Positions 53,353 through 63,752 of a stretch of 64,000 nt of DNA are shown here, piece after piece (position 1 is the first letter of the stretch; every line of letters begins with the position of its first letter). Source of the stretch: Lepidodermella squamata. Lineage: Eukaryota > Gastrotricha. The stretch is taken from contig JBLDXI010000010.1 of assembly GCA_047495785.1 (NCBI GenBank), forward strand, positions 1,612,001 through 1,676,000, given 5' to 3'. A program made the position numbers and the translations under genes. The notes beneath the pieces were generated by a model that saw nothing but the letters and a program-made list of their open reading frames with translations, was not told where the DNA came from and did not search any database.

Positions 53353-54900
53353 TCACACCGACTCACGGTTGATCATCTTCATAATATAAATGCTGTCAAC
53401 TATTATTATTACAATGCTGAACACGAGAGCAGCAAAAAAGTCTACAATCCTTATGTGAGAAAGGTGAAAGTTGCCACATATTCTCTGTTCTTTTTTGCCC
53501 CATTTGGTAACAGCGAGAACACCTGCGATCAAAGTATAGACTGTAATAGCAGCACAAATTGCAAGTTGAGCTTCAATGAGAATGATGATGTAGACAACTC
53601 GAGATGTCCTCGGAATAAGGCTGAAAACTAGCGCCAGCAGGACGGAAAATGACAAGACAACCGTAATGCAATATGAAGGTCTATCGGGCAAGGCAGGATC
53701 CATCGAAATCGCGCAAACCTGAGTGATAATCATCATAATCATTGGGATGTACAGGTTTCCGATGAAGTAATAAAATTTGCGTTGGAAAGCCATTTTATAT
53801 GAAATTCGGCTCAAGCTGGGTTGTATTTCTGTATTGTTGTGTATCACGTAATCGAAAGTCGGCACCGGTTCCCAAATGTCAGATTCGTCGAGCAGGTCAG
53901 CGTAATTGTCGACCAAATACGTCGCTCCAACGAAATTCATGATCGCGCTCTGTTCGCTTAGCTCGATATCAATTGAACAGTTCATTCGATCAAACGGGAA
54001 ATGCTCAACGTTGAAGCCTTCGCAGCGCGTGGTTATTAGCCGAGTTTCGTAGCAAGTAGCTGTGACTGGTTCATCTGAAGCCTGGAACCACAATTCTGTC
54101 TCTCGGATCAAAATATTGTCTTTAGCGGCATTGGCGTGTAGAACTTTCGGCTTCCACGACCGAGTTGTGTTGCCTCGAAAGAACAGTGTATCGCTACTAC
54201 CGCCTAAATCGATACCTAGCTGATCGGGCATGATTGGCGTGCAGCTGTAAGAGGGAATTTCCCAATTGATTGATGCAGTGGCGAAGACAGTAAGCCTGCA
54301 AACAAAGGTTTCCGATAGAATCTTGATCTTGTGAGTTTTAATGTGAGTTTTAATGAAATTAACATCAACCCCATCGCTAAATCAAGATTTAATACCCATC
54401 CCTACCTAATCCCTACTCTAAAAACGCACCCCCTAAAGTAATCCGCATCTTTTAATAATATAGCATCTATAGGGGAAGAGTGGCACATAAAATGTGTAGA
54501 ATTAATTTGTATGTATCCGCCATTCTTTTACTTACGTCTCATCCAAGTCGCTGATTTCAACAACGCGATATAGCGTGAGCCCCGCAGTAATCCTGATGGG
54601 CAAAGTTGCACCTGGGTCCCTCGAAAGATAGATTTCCGTCGGCAACTGACGTGACCGGGCCAACGGGCATGATGTGTAGTAGAAATAATCGTAAATTTTA
54701 CGATTGTAGCTTGCGCCTATGCTGTCTTTATCGCCGAAAAAATCATCAGGTGTGAGATTGTCAGGAATTGTATCCGAAGTGTATTCGGTACTGTTGGAAG
54801 AATTGGATATTTCATCAGAACCAAGCGCTAAAGAATTCCGAAACGTAATGCTTAATATTGCGATACTGAGTAACAGCTTACACATCTTTTTTGCTAGCAT
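53353..54900 (-). CDS. Group C Cys-loop receptor subunit 5
   Basis: Exons 54536-54900 and 53353-54295 join over a 240-bp intron (AC|GTAAGT to TTGCAG) to give 435 residues. A second ATG five codons in (MCKLLLSIAIL) aligns better with the sister gene. DYFYYTSCPLARSRQ, VVEISDLDE-T-LTVFATASINW and SWKPKVLHANAA are followed by the Cys-loop CEGFNVEHFPFDRMNC (14 residues) and DESDIWEPVPTFDYV. M1 is FYYFIGNLYIPMIMMI, M2 follows LPDR (Asp at -1', Val at 8'), and M4 is near VDFFAALVFSIVII. The membrane half is almost identical to the interrupted gene at 49787-52185, so this is probably the surviving functional copy of a recent duplication. Confidence 0.9.
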
Positions 54901-55989
54901 TACTGAAACTAGTGGAGTATTTTTTCATGCCGAGGTGAAGCGTTTTAATATATTAAGTACATGCCACGATGTTGAAGCTAACAGTACTCATACTGTATTA
55001 TATCAAGTTTTTTGGCGCATGCGTAAAAATTAAGAGATTATTCAACTGCATGAATGAAAGTACCGTAGTTACCGAAATATAAGCCCCCACTCGTTTAGAA
55101 GCCTGTCTCGATTAGAAGCCTAGGTAAATTGAAGTTCGACGATGCATAGTCCTATCTCGAATAGTAGCCTAGGCTACTACGGCGCGTGTGCTCTGCTGCG
55201 CTCAACGGTATTTAAAAACGAAAAATTCGTGAAGATGTGTAATAATCTGCGATTTACGATGATTTTAGTTAAAGCGCATTCCTTATTAGTCTTGATTTCC
55301 AGCTATTAGACGACCTAGCTAATAACTAATAATGAATACTTTTATGAGTTTTGAGATTGAAAGACGGAAAGTAACGTCAGGTCTCCGTTTCATAAGCCTA
55401 TTTCAAATAGAAGCCTAGTCTTGAATAGAAGCCTACTTTTCCCCATTTTTCGAGGTATCATTTTTGTATAAGCCCGGGTTAGTATTTCGGTAACTACGGT
55501 ATATGCTATATGCAAATGAGTTATGAAGAGGTATCCCTTACCCCTTAATTTCTAATCGTCATGGAAACATTCAGTTTCATAGACGAATATGCAGTCATTA
55601 AACAGAAAATTGGGAAAAGTAATAGCGTGGAACTTTAAAAATAGAGTTCTCTTCACTAGGAATGCAGACCTTTGATACCTACTCACCATCCTCCAATCAT
55701 TTTAACCTCTATTTTTTGAGGATTGTCTACTGGCTGAGAGGTCAGATTGATGACAAAAGGAAGACGAACACTGATTGGATGGTTAATTATTGACGATATA
55801 TATCCAATTATATCACCGTCACCTCGTTTTGTTTTTCCAGCGGAACTATGACAGTATCGATATTGAACGGACGATATCACAGCAATAGAATAGGCGTTAA
55901 TATTGATGACTTCAAAGTGATATAAGAACCTGGCGAAGCATAGCAACGGCCGACATATCCGAAAATTCGCTCTCATTAAACCCATAACA
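54901..55989. other. Intergenic with MITE
   Basis: Divergent interval holding the element at 55061-55501. A minus-strand open frame at 55683-55985 is not called (see rejected items). Confidence 0.35.
55061..55501. mobile_element. 441-bp MITE with 19-bp perfect inverted ends
   Basis: TACCGTAGTTACCGAAATA (55061-55079) and its complement (55483-55501) bound the element. The interior has repeated GAAGCCTA and TAGAAGCCT motifs. No ORF. The ends are related to those of 24181-24677 (TACCGTA...GAAAT). Confidence 0.75.
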
Positions 55990-57330
55990 ATGGTTTCATC
56001 CTACTTTATAGCGTTTGCGATCTTCTTCTCCTTGACTGCCGCAGATTATGCGGTTGATGATGACGTCCGACAAATCGTTTTCCAAGAATGCAACCTTCTA
56101 CCCCCGGTAACATGTCCTAATGACGAAGGCTAGTGGGAAACTTGAAGCTCAGGAAATGAATTTTGCTAATCCAACTCAATTCCAGATCTTCAAAGGAACG
56201 ACCCAACCCCGGTCACAGCATCATTCGTCTTTGATCGACTCGTAGAGTTCAACGATTTAGGTGGCTTCCTCACAATAACAGGCGGTTTCTACCTAACTTT
56301 CTACGTCGATTGCGTCGCCCAAGCTGCTTACAAGTACAACGCTACAAGGAAAGTTCCGCGCTACTGGGCTATCACGAATCCTAACGACTACTGGAAACCT
56401 CCAATCGCTCATCTGAACAGTCGGTTCGATTACGGCTTGACGCAGAATGTCGCCCAGACCATCCTAGTTTATCCTTTCTTGGGCCAAGTGGTCTACGTTA
56501 CCAGGGGATCCTTTACTCCCTACTGCAGCTTTAACTTCAACAGGTAGTTTCTGAGGTTAAAAAGTAACTTTTTTCATGATTAGTTTGAAAGGTTCCCTTT
56601 TGATGAGCAATACTGTGACATGAACATGGGCCTTTGGCTTCCGAGAGATTTTGTCAGTGTGAAATCAGCCAGCCATAGTTTCGACAACGGGGAGGACGAT
56701 TTCTTGCCAGATAACGTCGGTTGGCTTCTGAAAGACATGGAAACCCAAGTTGCGATTAAGAATTTCTCCCCTGAGAATTATTTCGTCATCGCGGCGAATC
56801 TCCACCTGCAACGGAGGCCTCAATTCTTCATCACCAGCATCATCCTACCCTGCGTGATCTTGTCCATTGCACAATTGTCGACTTTTCTCATCCCGACGGA
56901 GGCTCATGAAAGAGCTGAGTAAGATTTGAAGTTTCTTTGGATCATTTTGATTCATCTTTCTTAACAGGTTCGCCATAACTCTTTTGCTATCACTTCAAGT
57001 TATGCAGAGCAACGTCGAAAGTAACATGTGAGTTGGCTAAATTTAAAACCTGTCCTCATTTTTCCAACTCCTTTCAGGCCTAAAACTCCGGTGAATGTCT
57101 ATCTCGAGAACATCGTCCTAGTTGAGTCATTCTCAGCTCTCTTCGTGGTCTGCTACGCCTGCATCATGTGCGCGTGGTGCGATTCATGGAAAGAATCTGC
57201 CGAGAAATTGCATGAAATCAAAGGATACAAAATGCGCCGATGCCGTTTCATCGATCTAGCTGTTGGTCTTGGCTTGCTTTTCTATTCAGTCGTATCGTAT
57301 GCAGCTCTGTTTATCCTCATGCTGCATTAA
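55990..57330 (+). CDS. Divergent Cys-loop receptor subunit, five exons
   Basis: Exons 55990-56128, 56186-56543, 56592-56918, 56968-57027 and 57078-57330 give 378 residues. The signal peptide is MVSSYFIAFAIFFSLTAA. Intron 1 needs a GC-AG pair (GAAG|GCTAGT to TTCCAG) to keep the frame. DYWKPPIAHLNS is the loop A region. The Cys-loop CSFNFNRFPFDEQYC has 13 residues and is split by intron 2 at the same place as in groups A and B. Two further introns fall in M2 and the M2-M3 linker and occur nowhere else in the window. M1 is PQFFITSIILPCVIL. M2 follows AHER (Glu at -1') and has Glu at 2' and a polar outer half (LQVMQSNVESN). M4 is near FIDLAVGLGLLFYS. It is the most divergent member. Confidence 0.82.
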
Positions 57331-57711
57331 TTTATGACTGTCTATTCTCATTCTATCATTTTCTACGTTATCTATTCTTAGAATGTATCTATTTTCTTAA
57401 TTGAGCGCTGAATTTCCTAGTAGATCTAGACTTATTTTTGAACTGGGGAAATTGTTCATATTGAATGCTGTACGACAGTTTCGAGCCTCAACATCTGATT
57501 TCAATCGAAAATAGGAGTAACCAAAACTGAAATGAAGAAGTAAAAGTCAGCGCTAATAATAAAATCCAGTAAAATCCAAAACTTTTGAACCAGTTTTCTC
57601 TCCATCTTCAATCTCAGACAAATGCCTGCTATTGAATAAGAAATAAAATGATCGATAAGAAAAAAGCTGTGAGATGCTGCTAATTGCTAATCGATAGCTA
57701 ACCACTTTATT
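57331..57711. other. Intergenic between same-strand genes
   Basis: 381 bp, AT-rich, no feature seen. Confidence 0.3.
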
Positions 57712-59220
57712 ATGCTAAAATCTAATAAGACAAATCTGTTCGTCATCAATTTGATTTATTCCGTTGTCATGGAGCAAAACAGAAGGCTTATCTGCGATGA
57801 TGTCAATTGTCCTATGAGATCCACCGAATTCAGGTACAGCCAGTTGGGTCTTGCTAAGCATGCCATATCAGAGATTAACGACCAACTCCGACTGCCTCCT
57901 GGAACGATTCAAGTCTACTCAAACCAAGCATCAATGCCGTCCTCTCGGCTATCATTTTGCATGAGACTATGCGGGCCAGATTATCGATATCATCACATCG
58001 AATCATCTGATAACGATAAACTATCAGCCTCAGCCATTGTTATTGTTTCTTCGATACCTATTCAGTTTGTTTCATCCAATGCGAACCCGACTTCGTTCTT
58101 TTACGACACAGTGACCACTCTTTTCGGTAACTGGTCCAGGGGTGCTAGCTCTGAATTCACCCCTAAAACTCATCTGTTGCTATGGTGCGCCTTGGAGAGT
58201 AAAAACATATCGAAACTAAGAGGTTACCTAGCATCAAATCGGGGTGTGATTCCTAGTTGTACGTTGAGTCTCATGTTGACTTCAGCTGTTTTGTCCCTCT
58301 ACGAAGAAGGGGTAGCTGTTCTGCTGGAACATAGAGCCAGAGCTCGGTGGCAAGGATCTGATGATGACTTTGAAGCTTACCCTCTTTTCAATTGCCTCAA
58401 CTTGTTCCATCGATACTTCGGGTTTGATAATGAGGCTTTAGTTCTTGAAGATCATTTGCAACTCAGAACTCTAGCTAACATCCTCTACCTTCTTTTGTCT
58501 CATTTGCCAAGAGCTTTTGAACCAGAAGAAGTTACAGAGCTAGAAAGATACACCATTATAGGGTGCGTTAATCAGCTGGCTCTGGTAGCTACTTGTCTAG
58601 GAGAGCAAACATCAGATTTGCTGGATATTCCTTTGATTTGTTATGTATGCAGAAACTCTCCTTCACCACTTCTCTTCGCGTTATCGTATTGCATACGCTT
58701 GAAACGGGGATCAATACTACGGCCTGATTTGTACCATCGTCAAATCGCGCATATCAAATCAGTGTTGACTCACGCAGTTGCACCCCTCATTAAATCCGGC
58801 CTCCGGACAAACGCATCGATTTTCAATCTCGACTGTCTTAGATTCTTGTGTGAGAGCCCGTTCTCACCTATTATCAATCTACTCCTACTGGCTCAAAAGG
58901 ACTCTTCAGTATTGAGTGTTTCATCCATCTCGCAATCTGAACAGCAGCCAAATATTGACCAATTAATAATGCCTTTCCCGAGATTGGCCTTCTACAGCCA
59001 AAATCATGGCAATAACTTTGACCCAATTATTGATCAAATTATCGCAAGATGCGGTAGAATCCGAAAACTGCAAGCATCTTGTCGGAATGTAATCCTCGAC
59101 TGCCTTGAGTTAGGAATCAAGAACAGGTCTGAGTCGATAATGAAGCTCGATCTACCTTTGCCTTTACTCAACTATCTGAACGCACCAGAGGTTGATTTAT
59201 TGTGTAAAATATGCAAATAA
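57712..59220 (+). CDS. Ankyrin-like SOCS-box protein 2
   Basis: A 502-residue cytosolic protein in one exon; a second in-frame Met at 57769 (MEQNRR) is an alternative start. It is a distant paralog of 34204-35634. THLLLWCALESKNISKLRGY near 155 aligns with THMLIWGCVESNSFQILKDF, and VAVLLEHRARARW near 200 aligns with VQLLLKHGVRARY, an ankyrin-type repeat. The block FNCLNLFHRYFGF corresponds to TKCLHRFYDFTGF. The SOCS box is at the end: LQASCRNVILDCLELGI, then IMKLDLPLPLLNYL. By family knowledge it is a substrate adaptor for an Elongin/Cullin ubiquitin ligase. AATAAA falls near 59258, inside the convergent Kunitz gene, so the 3' UTRs overlap. Confidence 0.77.
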   Translation: MLKSNKTNLFVINLIYSVVMEQNRRLICDDVNCPMRSTEFRYSQLGLAKHAISEINDQLRLPPGTIQVYSNQASMPSSRLSFCMRLCGPDYRYHHIESSDNDKLSASAIVIVSSIPIQFVSSNANPTSFFYDTVTTLFGNWSRGASSEFTPKTHLLLWCALESKNISKLRGYLASNRGVIPSCTLSLMLTSAVLSLYEEGVAVLLEHRARARWQGSDDDFEAYPLFNCLNLFHRYFGFDNEALVLEDHLQLRTLANILYLLLSHLPRAFEPEEVTELERYTIIGCVNQLALVATCLGEQTSDLLDIPLICYVCRNSPSPLLFALSYCIRLKRGSILRPDLYHRQIAHIKSVLTHAVAPLIKSGLRTNASIFNLDCLRFLCESPFSPIINLLLLAQKDSSVLSVSSISQSEQQPNIDQLIMPFPRLAFYSQNHGNNFDPIIDQIIARCGRIRKLQASCRNVILDCLELGIKNRSESIMKLDLPLPLLNYLNAPEVDLLCKICK

Positions 59221-59254
59221 AACAGAATTGGTCGACATCAATGCACCGTTTTGT

Positions 59255-59688
59255 CTAAAATAAAAAGTTGTTTTTAGCTCGCAGTTGGCGACTGCGTAAC
59301 GCCTTTGCTTTAGCGAGGGCTATGCGGTCCAAGGCTGGCAACAAGCATGTCTCCTCACATTTTTCGAAGCTTGGAAATGCATAAGGCTTCACGACAGCCG
59401 AAGAGCCACATCCGTAGTTTTGAAGGGCGCATTTTCTGGTTTTTGAATCGTATACCACGAACTTCCCAATATAGTTGCGACAGGTGGATTGCGGGAGGCG
59501 ATACGTGCATTTCAAATGGCGGAGAATGTCTGCGATATACACAGGTTCAACCGATTGGGAGCGCTCATCATTGACCAGCTCTTCTCCTGCAAGTCACAAA
59601 GCATTACAAAATAAGTTGAAAAATTCCAAATGTTACCTGAGGATGAGCTGAGGAAAAAGAACAGAGGAATCAAGACTTCAGACCTCAT
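59255..59688 (-). CDS. Secreted single-Kunitz-domain protein
   Basis: Exons 59637-59688 and 59255-59586 join over a 50-bp intron (CAG|GTAACA to TTGCAG) to give 127 residues. The signal peptide is MRSEVLIPLFFFLSSSSG. The Kunitz fold is seen from about residue 45: six cysteines as CTYRLPQSTC, KFVVYDSKTRKC, YGC, then FEKCEETC. The spacing is near the family norm, but the usual Gly-Asn pair after the fourth cysteine is replaced and the region is longer (GSSAVVKPYAF). The tail is basic (RSRQLRAK). Kunitz proteins often inhibit serine proteases; the P1 residue cannot be assigned with confidence. Its intron position and phase equal those of the Kunitz gene at 63255-63752. Its stop lies 34 bp from the stop of the convergent SOCS-box gene. 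Confidence 0.82.
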
Positions 59689-60149
59689 ATTTGTTTCGGC
59701 TGATTTTATGAATGGAATATTTATTTACTCGTATGGCGAAATTTTTGGCTTCTGCGCAGTTGAAAAATATGCTGTTTTCTAGACAATTCCTAAGTGGGAA
59801 GAGGTGGAATATTACGTGAAGTGATCGGCAAATATTTACCAACGGCACGGAAAAAAATATCGAATTAAAACCTAGTGGCGCAGTTCCGCGGACATTTCAG
59901 TTGACCTACTATCGATTTGCTGAAAAATTTACGCTTGTGATTGAATCAAATCGAGTATTATTTGATTAGGTTCGATTAGTAAAATTGAATTGCAAGAAGA
60001 TCAAAATATCGCAAAGGGGCATAGGTAGAATTTACTAGAAAACTCCACCCTAACAAAATATGTCCGAAATTCCCGAAGCTGCAAATCTGTAGACATGAGC
60101 TCTCCAACTGCTCTTCTGCTCTTTATTCTAGATTTTGACACTACGGGAG
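59689..60149. promoter_or_regulatory. Divergent upstream region
   Basis: 461 bp between the Kunitz start and the LamG-like gene start; no element identified. Confidence 0.3.
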
Positions 60150-63100
60150 ATGTTTCCAATGATTGTTTTGATGCTTCTGGTAAGTTACCCATGGGAAATA
60201 TCGGCTCTTACCAGAAATGATTTCGTCGGTTTGTGGTTGCTTGATCGAAACTACTACGGACTGGATGAGATGCTTCACCACAGGCCCGTGATTTCATTCT
60301 ATAATTCCGGAAAACCGATGCCGTCGAGTGAGCCAACACCTTACTCAAACGCAAGCTACATCGGAAATTCTGCAACCGATTCGTCGTTCATTTCCTACAA
60401 TATAACACCAGCTTTTGACTTCTTGAAAACTGGCATGACAGTGATGTTTATGTTCAAGAAGAATTCGCCTAGTTTTCGTAAGATTCCGCTTAAGGATGTT
60501 GTTCTATTCAAAACAAATGAAGGTCGTCATTGGAGTGTTGCTATAGATGAGTACAACAATACTTGGGGCATAATTGAAAATCAGACAAAGCCATTCGCTT
60601 ACTTTGGCACGTTAGCGAGAGGAGAATGGAGCCTCGTAACTATGACTTTAGATCCTAATAAAGGAAATCTCTCCTACTTCAAATTGCTTGGAACTTTCGA
60701 CGAACCTGAATTTGAGCATGTAAAGTCGAAAAATCTTTCGATGAGTATGTTTGACGCTTTTTCAAGTGGAATTTCAAAAATATGGCTATCATCTATGCTA
60801 TTGCAAGGCGATCAACTTTACTGCCTCAGCATTCTTAATCGAGTTCTGAGTATGGAAGAGTTTAAAATAGTACTCTGTATTTGTAAATACAAGTACGAAT
60901 GTCAAAGCTTTTCCTTCAATTCGAAGGTCTCGAAACTGGAATTTGATTCAAAGCTCAAAGCTATTTGGCCTCTGAATGATCTGCATCCTTTCACGGGATT
61001 CGATAGGACTGGGAATTTGAGTTTGGTGAAACATTATTTAAATCAAGTGAAGACATTGAAAACAGTTTCAAATGGACCATTCTCTAGACAGGCTTATCTT
61101 TTTTCGCAATACTCAGCGGTTCTACCTTTCACAGAGAGCACTGAGCGAGTTGTCACTATAGCCTTTTTCCTGTATTTTCCTATCTACATGAAAGATATTC
61201 TTGGACCTGTAACTTTAATCGACTACGGCAGCAGTAAGGTCGAAATCCTGCCAGGTCTTCTCTTGAGAACTAAATCCAACCAAAAACCAGTGAAACTCCA
61301 TGCCTGGAATTCTGATGGCAATTGGTTTGCCATCAAAGTTGAGATTACCAACGCGAAATCGAATCTCACTATAGATCTGATGAATGCCTCTGATATGGCA
61401 GTAGCTTGTTTAGGAATTTACGATGGTAAGATAGACCATGATCCATTCCCTAGTCTTCGCTGCAGTTGTAACTTTGAAAAGCCGAACTGTTCCTCTATCG
61501 AGGAATCAAAAGACCTTGTCGGTGTTTGGCCGATGAACTCTGAACATCTGGTTTATGAGACAAATAGAGGACTGAATCCAACCAGTGATATATTTTTGGA
61601 TGAGTCATTCTCGCGGAAGGCTTCCGTTTCCGATAATTCGTTAGAGTTGAGCGGAGAATTTTTGAGCGAAGATATTCTAGCCAGTTACCTGCTGCCGAAG
61701 TCGAATTTCGAGGCCGATTTCACAATTATCTTAACGCTGATTCCTCATTGGCAGTACGCCAGAAGTCGGTCGTTTGTCAACATCGATGATGGTTTCATTT
61801 CCATTCAACACAAGGACAATTTTGATCTCATTGTTGATTTCAGACCTTTCGAGTCAACGCTTTACGTCAATGATGTTGCCGACTTCTACAGGGTTTACGA
61901 GCTTCAGTTGTCCCTAACAATCGCATTTGTGTACAGTGCTGATGCTTCAACTTTATCGGTTTTGAGACGGACCGGAGATGTAAAGTCAACTTATGAGGGA
62001 ATTAAGAGCCGCAGTCCAGAATATCGAAAGTTCACATCCGTAAGATTGTTCATTAGTAAGCTGATTTAATGTTAACCTTTCTAGGATTTGCGTTTCGTTA
62101 AGCTCTCATTTGGTCCATTTCTGACTGAGGACAAACTTTCCTGTGTAGCTGCGTTCAAAAGGGCCCTTTCTCCCTCTGAAGTTGCAAATTTCATATCGGA
62201 AAGCAAACACTGTACGATGGAGCCTAAGGTCATTCAAAGACGTTATAAAGGACCTGAACCGGAACATCTTGTAGGATTCTGGCCTCTCGATGGGAACAGT
62301 GGCTTATTCGAGGCAACAAGACCTGGGCGATTCAAGATCGCTGAAATCTTCGAATCAGCTCACTTTGATCCGAAAAGTGAAGGACCATTCGGAAAATATG
62401 GTTCATCATTCAGCTCTACAAACGAGTCGTATTATCTCGTCGATTTGAAGATATCAAATGAATCATTCGATGTGAATCTTAAATCAAACTTCACAATCAC
62501 TTGTTTCCTTTTTCTGTCTGAAAACTCAACTTCGAGGGATATAGTTAACTTCAATAGTGGTGGGCTGATTGTTAAGATGGAAGAGGAAAAGCTTGAAGCA
62601 TCTTGGGTATTCCTTGCTAATGTGATCGATGGCTCGAACTCAACGTGGTATAAAGCGATTCCTGGAAAATATACTGATTTAATCGAGGTATCAAATGATT
62701 CTCTGGATAGAAATCGAGATGAAGCTTTGACCAATATCAAGTTAGCAAGGCTTGAAAAAGGAGATTCGATTTCTTGCCTCTTAATATGGGATACAGCACT
62801 AGATACCCTTCAATTGTCTCAGATTCCGAAGATATGCAAGAAGACCCGGAAAGAGTGGTGGCCGGAGAAAGAATTCGGCTCTGAAGAGGATGATGACGAA
62901 GAAGAGAAAACTACGACGTCCACAACAACAACGGAAACTACAACAAAGTTCATTCAAGTTTACACTAGGGACAATATTGTGACCAAAGTGACTCGGCCAA
63001 CTACGAGGAAGACTACAACAACTGATCGTTTTACAACTATGCGATTCACGTGGAATCAAGAGACAGTGAGAGCCTCTTTCAAAACCAAATCCGTCACGAC

Positions 63101-63182
63101 CACGCGATGGATAATTCCGAATTTAGCAAGCAAAACTTCAATGCAATTGATTATTAGCCTTATTTCTATAATATCTTTGTGA
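60150..63182 (+). CDS. Large LamG-like secreted or GPI-anchored protein
   Basis: Exons 60150-62039 and 62085-63182 join over a 45-bp intron (GTAAGA to TTCTAG) to give 995 residues. The first in-frame ATG at 60150 begins a signal peptide (MFPMIVLMLLVSYPWEISA). Four repeats of about 220 residues each start with a similar strand: FVGLWLLD near 29, KAIWPLND near 275, LVGVWPMN near 460 and LVGFWPLD near 697. Each has the alternating strand pattern of concanavalin-type jelly rolls (LamG-like). Cys-rich joints separate them (CSCNFEKPNCSSIE near 440). Many NxT/S sites suggest glycosylation. An acidic segment (EEDDDEEE) and a Thr-rich stalk (TTTSTTTTETTT) precede a hydrophobic end (LIISLISIISL), which suggests a GPI anchor. 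An adhesion role is inferred. Confidence 0.75.
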
Positions 63183-63254
63183 TCAGTAAATATAGGAATT
63201 TATTATCCGTATTTTCGTATTTTCGTCAATTCAACAACGTGGCAATGATTGTTT

Positions 63255-63752
63255 TTACATGCCCATGCATTGCTTTTGGCATTCATCCATCGACTCGAAT
63301 TTGTACTCGTCATACTGATCCCGGCTGCATCCAGAGTGTTCGACGTAGCAACCCCCGCCCACACTGTTGTAGAGCACAACGCCTGGGATCAGCATTTTGC
63401 ATGTGGCCCCACGAGCGAATGAGCACTTGTCAACGGGTTTCTTGAACGGAGCGCAGGACTGTTCGCATTCATCGAGGCTGGCGAAACTGTGCTCGGCGAC
63501 TTCATCGGGGTTGCAGCCGCTTGACTTGATGACGCAGCGGCGGGTGATTGAGTCGTAGATTGGGTGGTCGCCTAGGTAGATTTCGCACATGTCCTCGGGC
63601 GAATCAGCATAGCTGCACTTCTCCTCCACAGTCAAAGCAAGACCTTTTAGTGAATAGAATTACAAATTTCGCAGCTCTCATGTTGAAAAAGCTCACAGAC
63701 CATTTCCGACCAAACTAACCGCAGCAATTAAGACAAGAGTAATGACGCTCAT
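63255..63752 (-). CDS. Secreted protein with two Kunitz-like domains
   Basis: Exons 63701-63752 and 63255-63643 join over a 57-bp intron (G|GTCTGT to AAAAG) to give 146 residues. The signal peptide is MSVITLVLIAAVSLVGNGLA. Domain 1 (about 27-82) has CSYADSPEDMC, YDSITRRCVIKSSGC, then LDECEQSC. Domain 2 (about 90-143) has CSFARGATC, YNSVGGGCYVEHSGC, then MDECQKQC. Each has the six-cysteine Kunitz pattern with an extended segment after the fourth cysteine, as in the gene at 59255-59688. The shared intron placement shows common descent with domain duplication. Protease inhibition is possible but not certain because the reactive-loop residues are unusual. Its stop is 72 bp from the convergent LamG-like gene. 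Confidence 0.8.

Noticed and set aside
55683-55985. Minus-strand open frame of 100 codons ending at a GTGAGT donor-like site
   Set aside because: Its ATG lies five bases from the divergent receptor start, no domain is seen, and no downstream exon could be joined.
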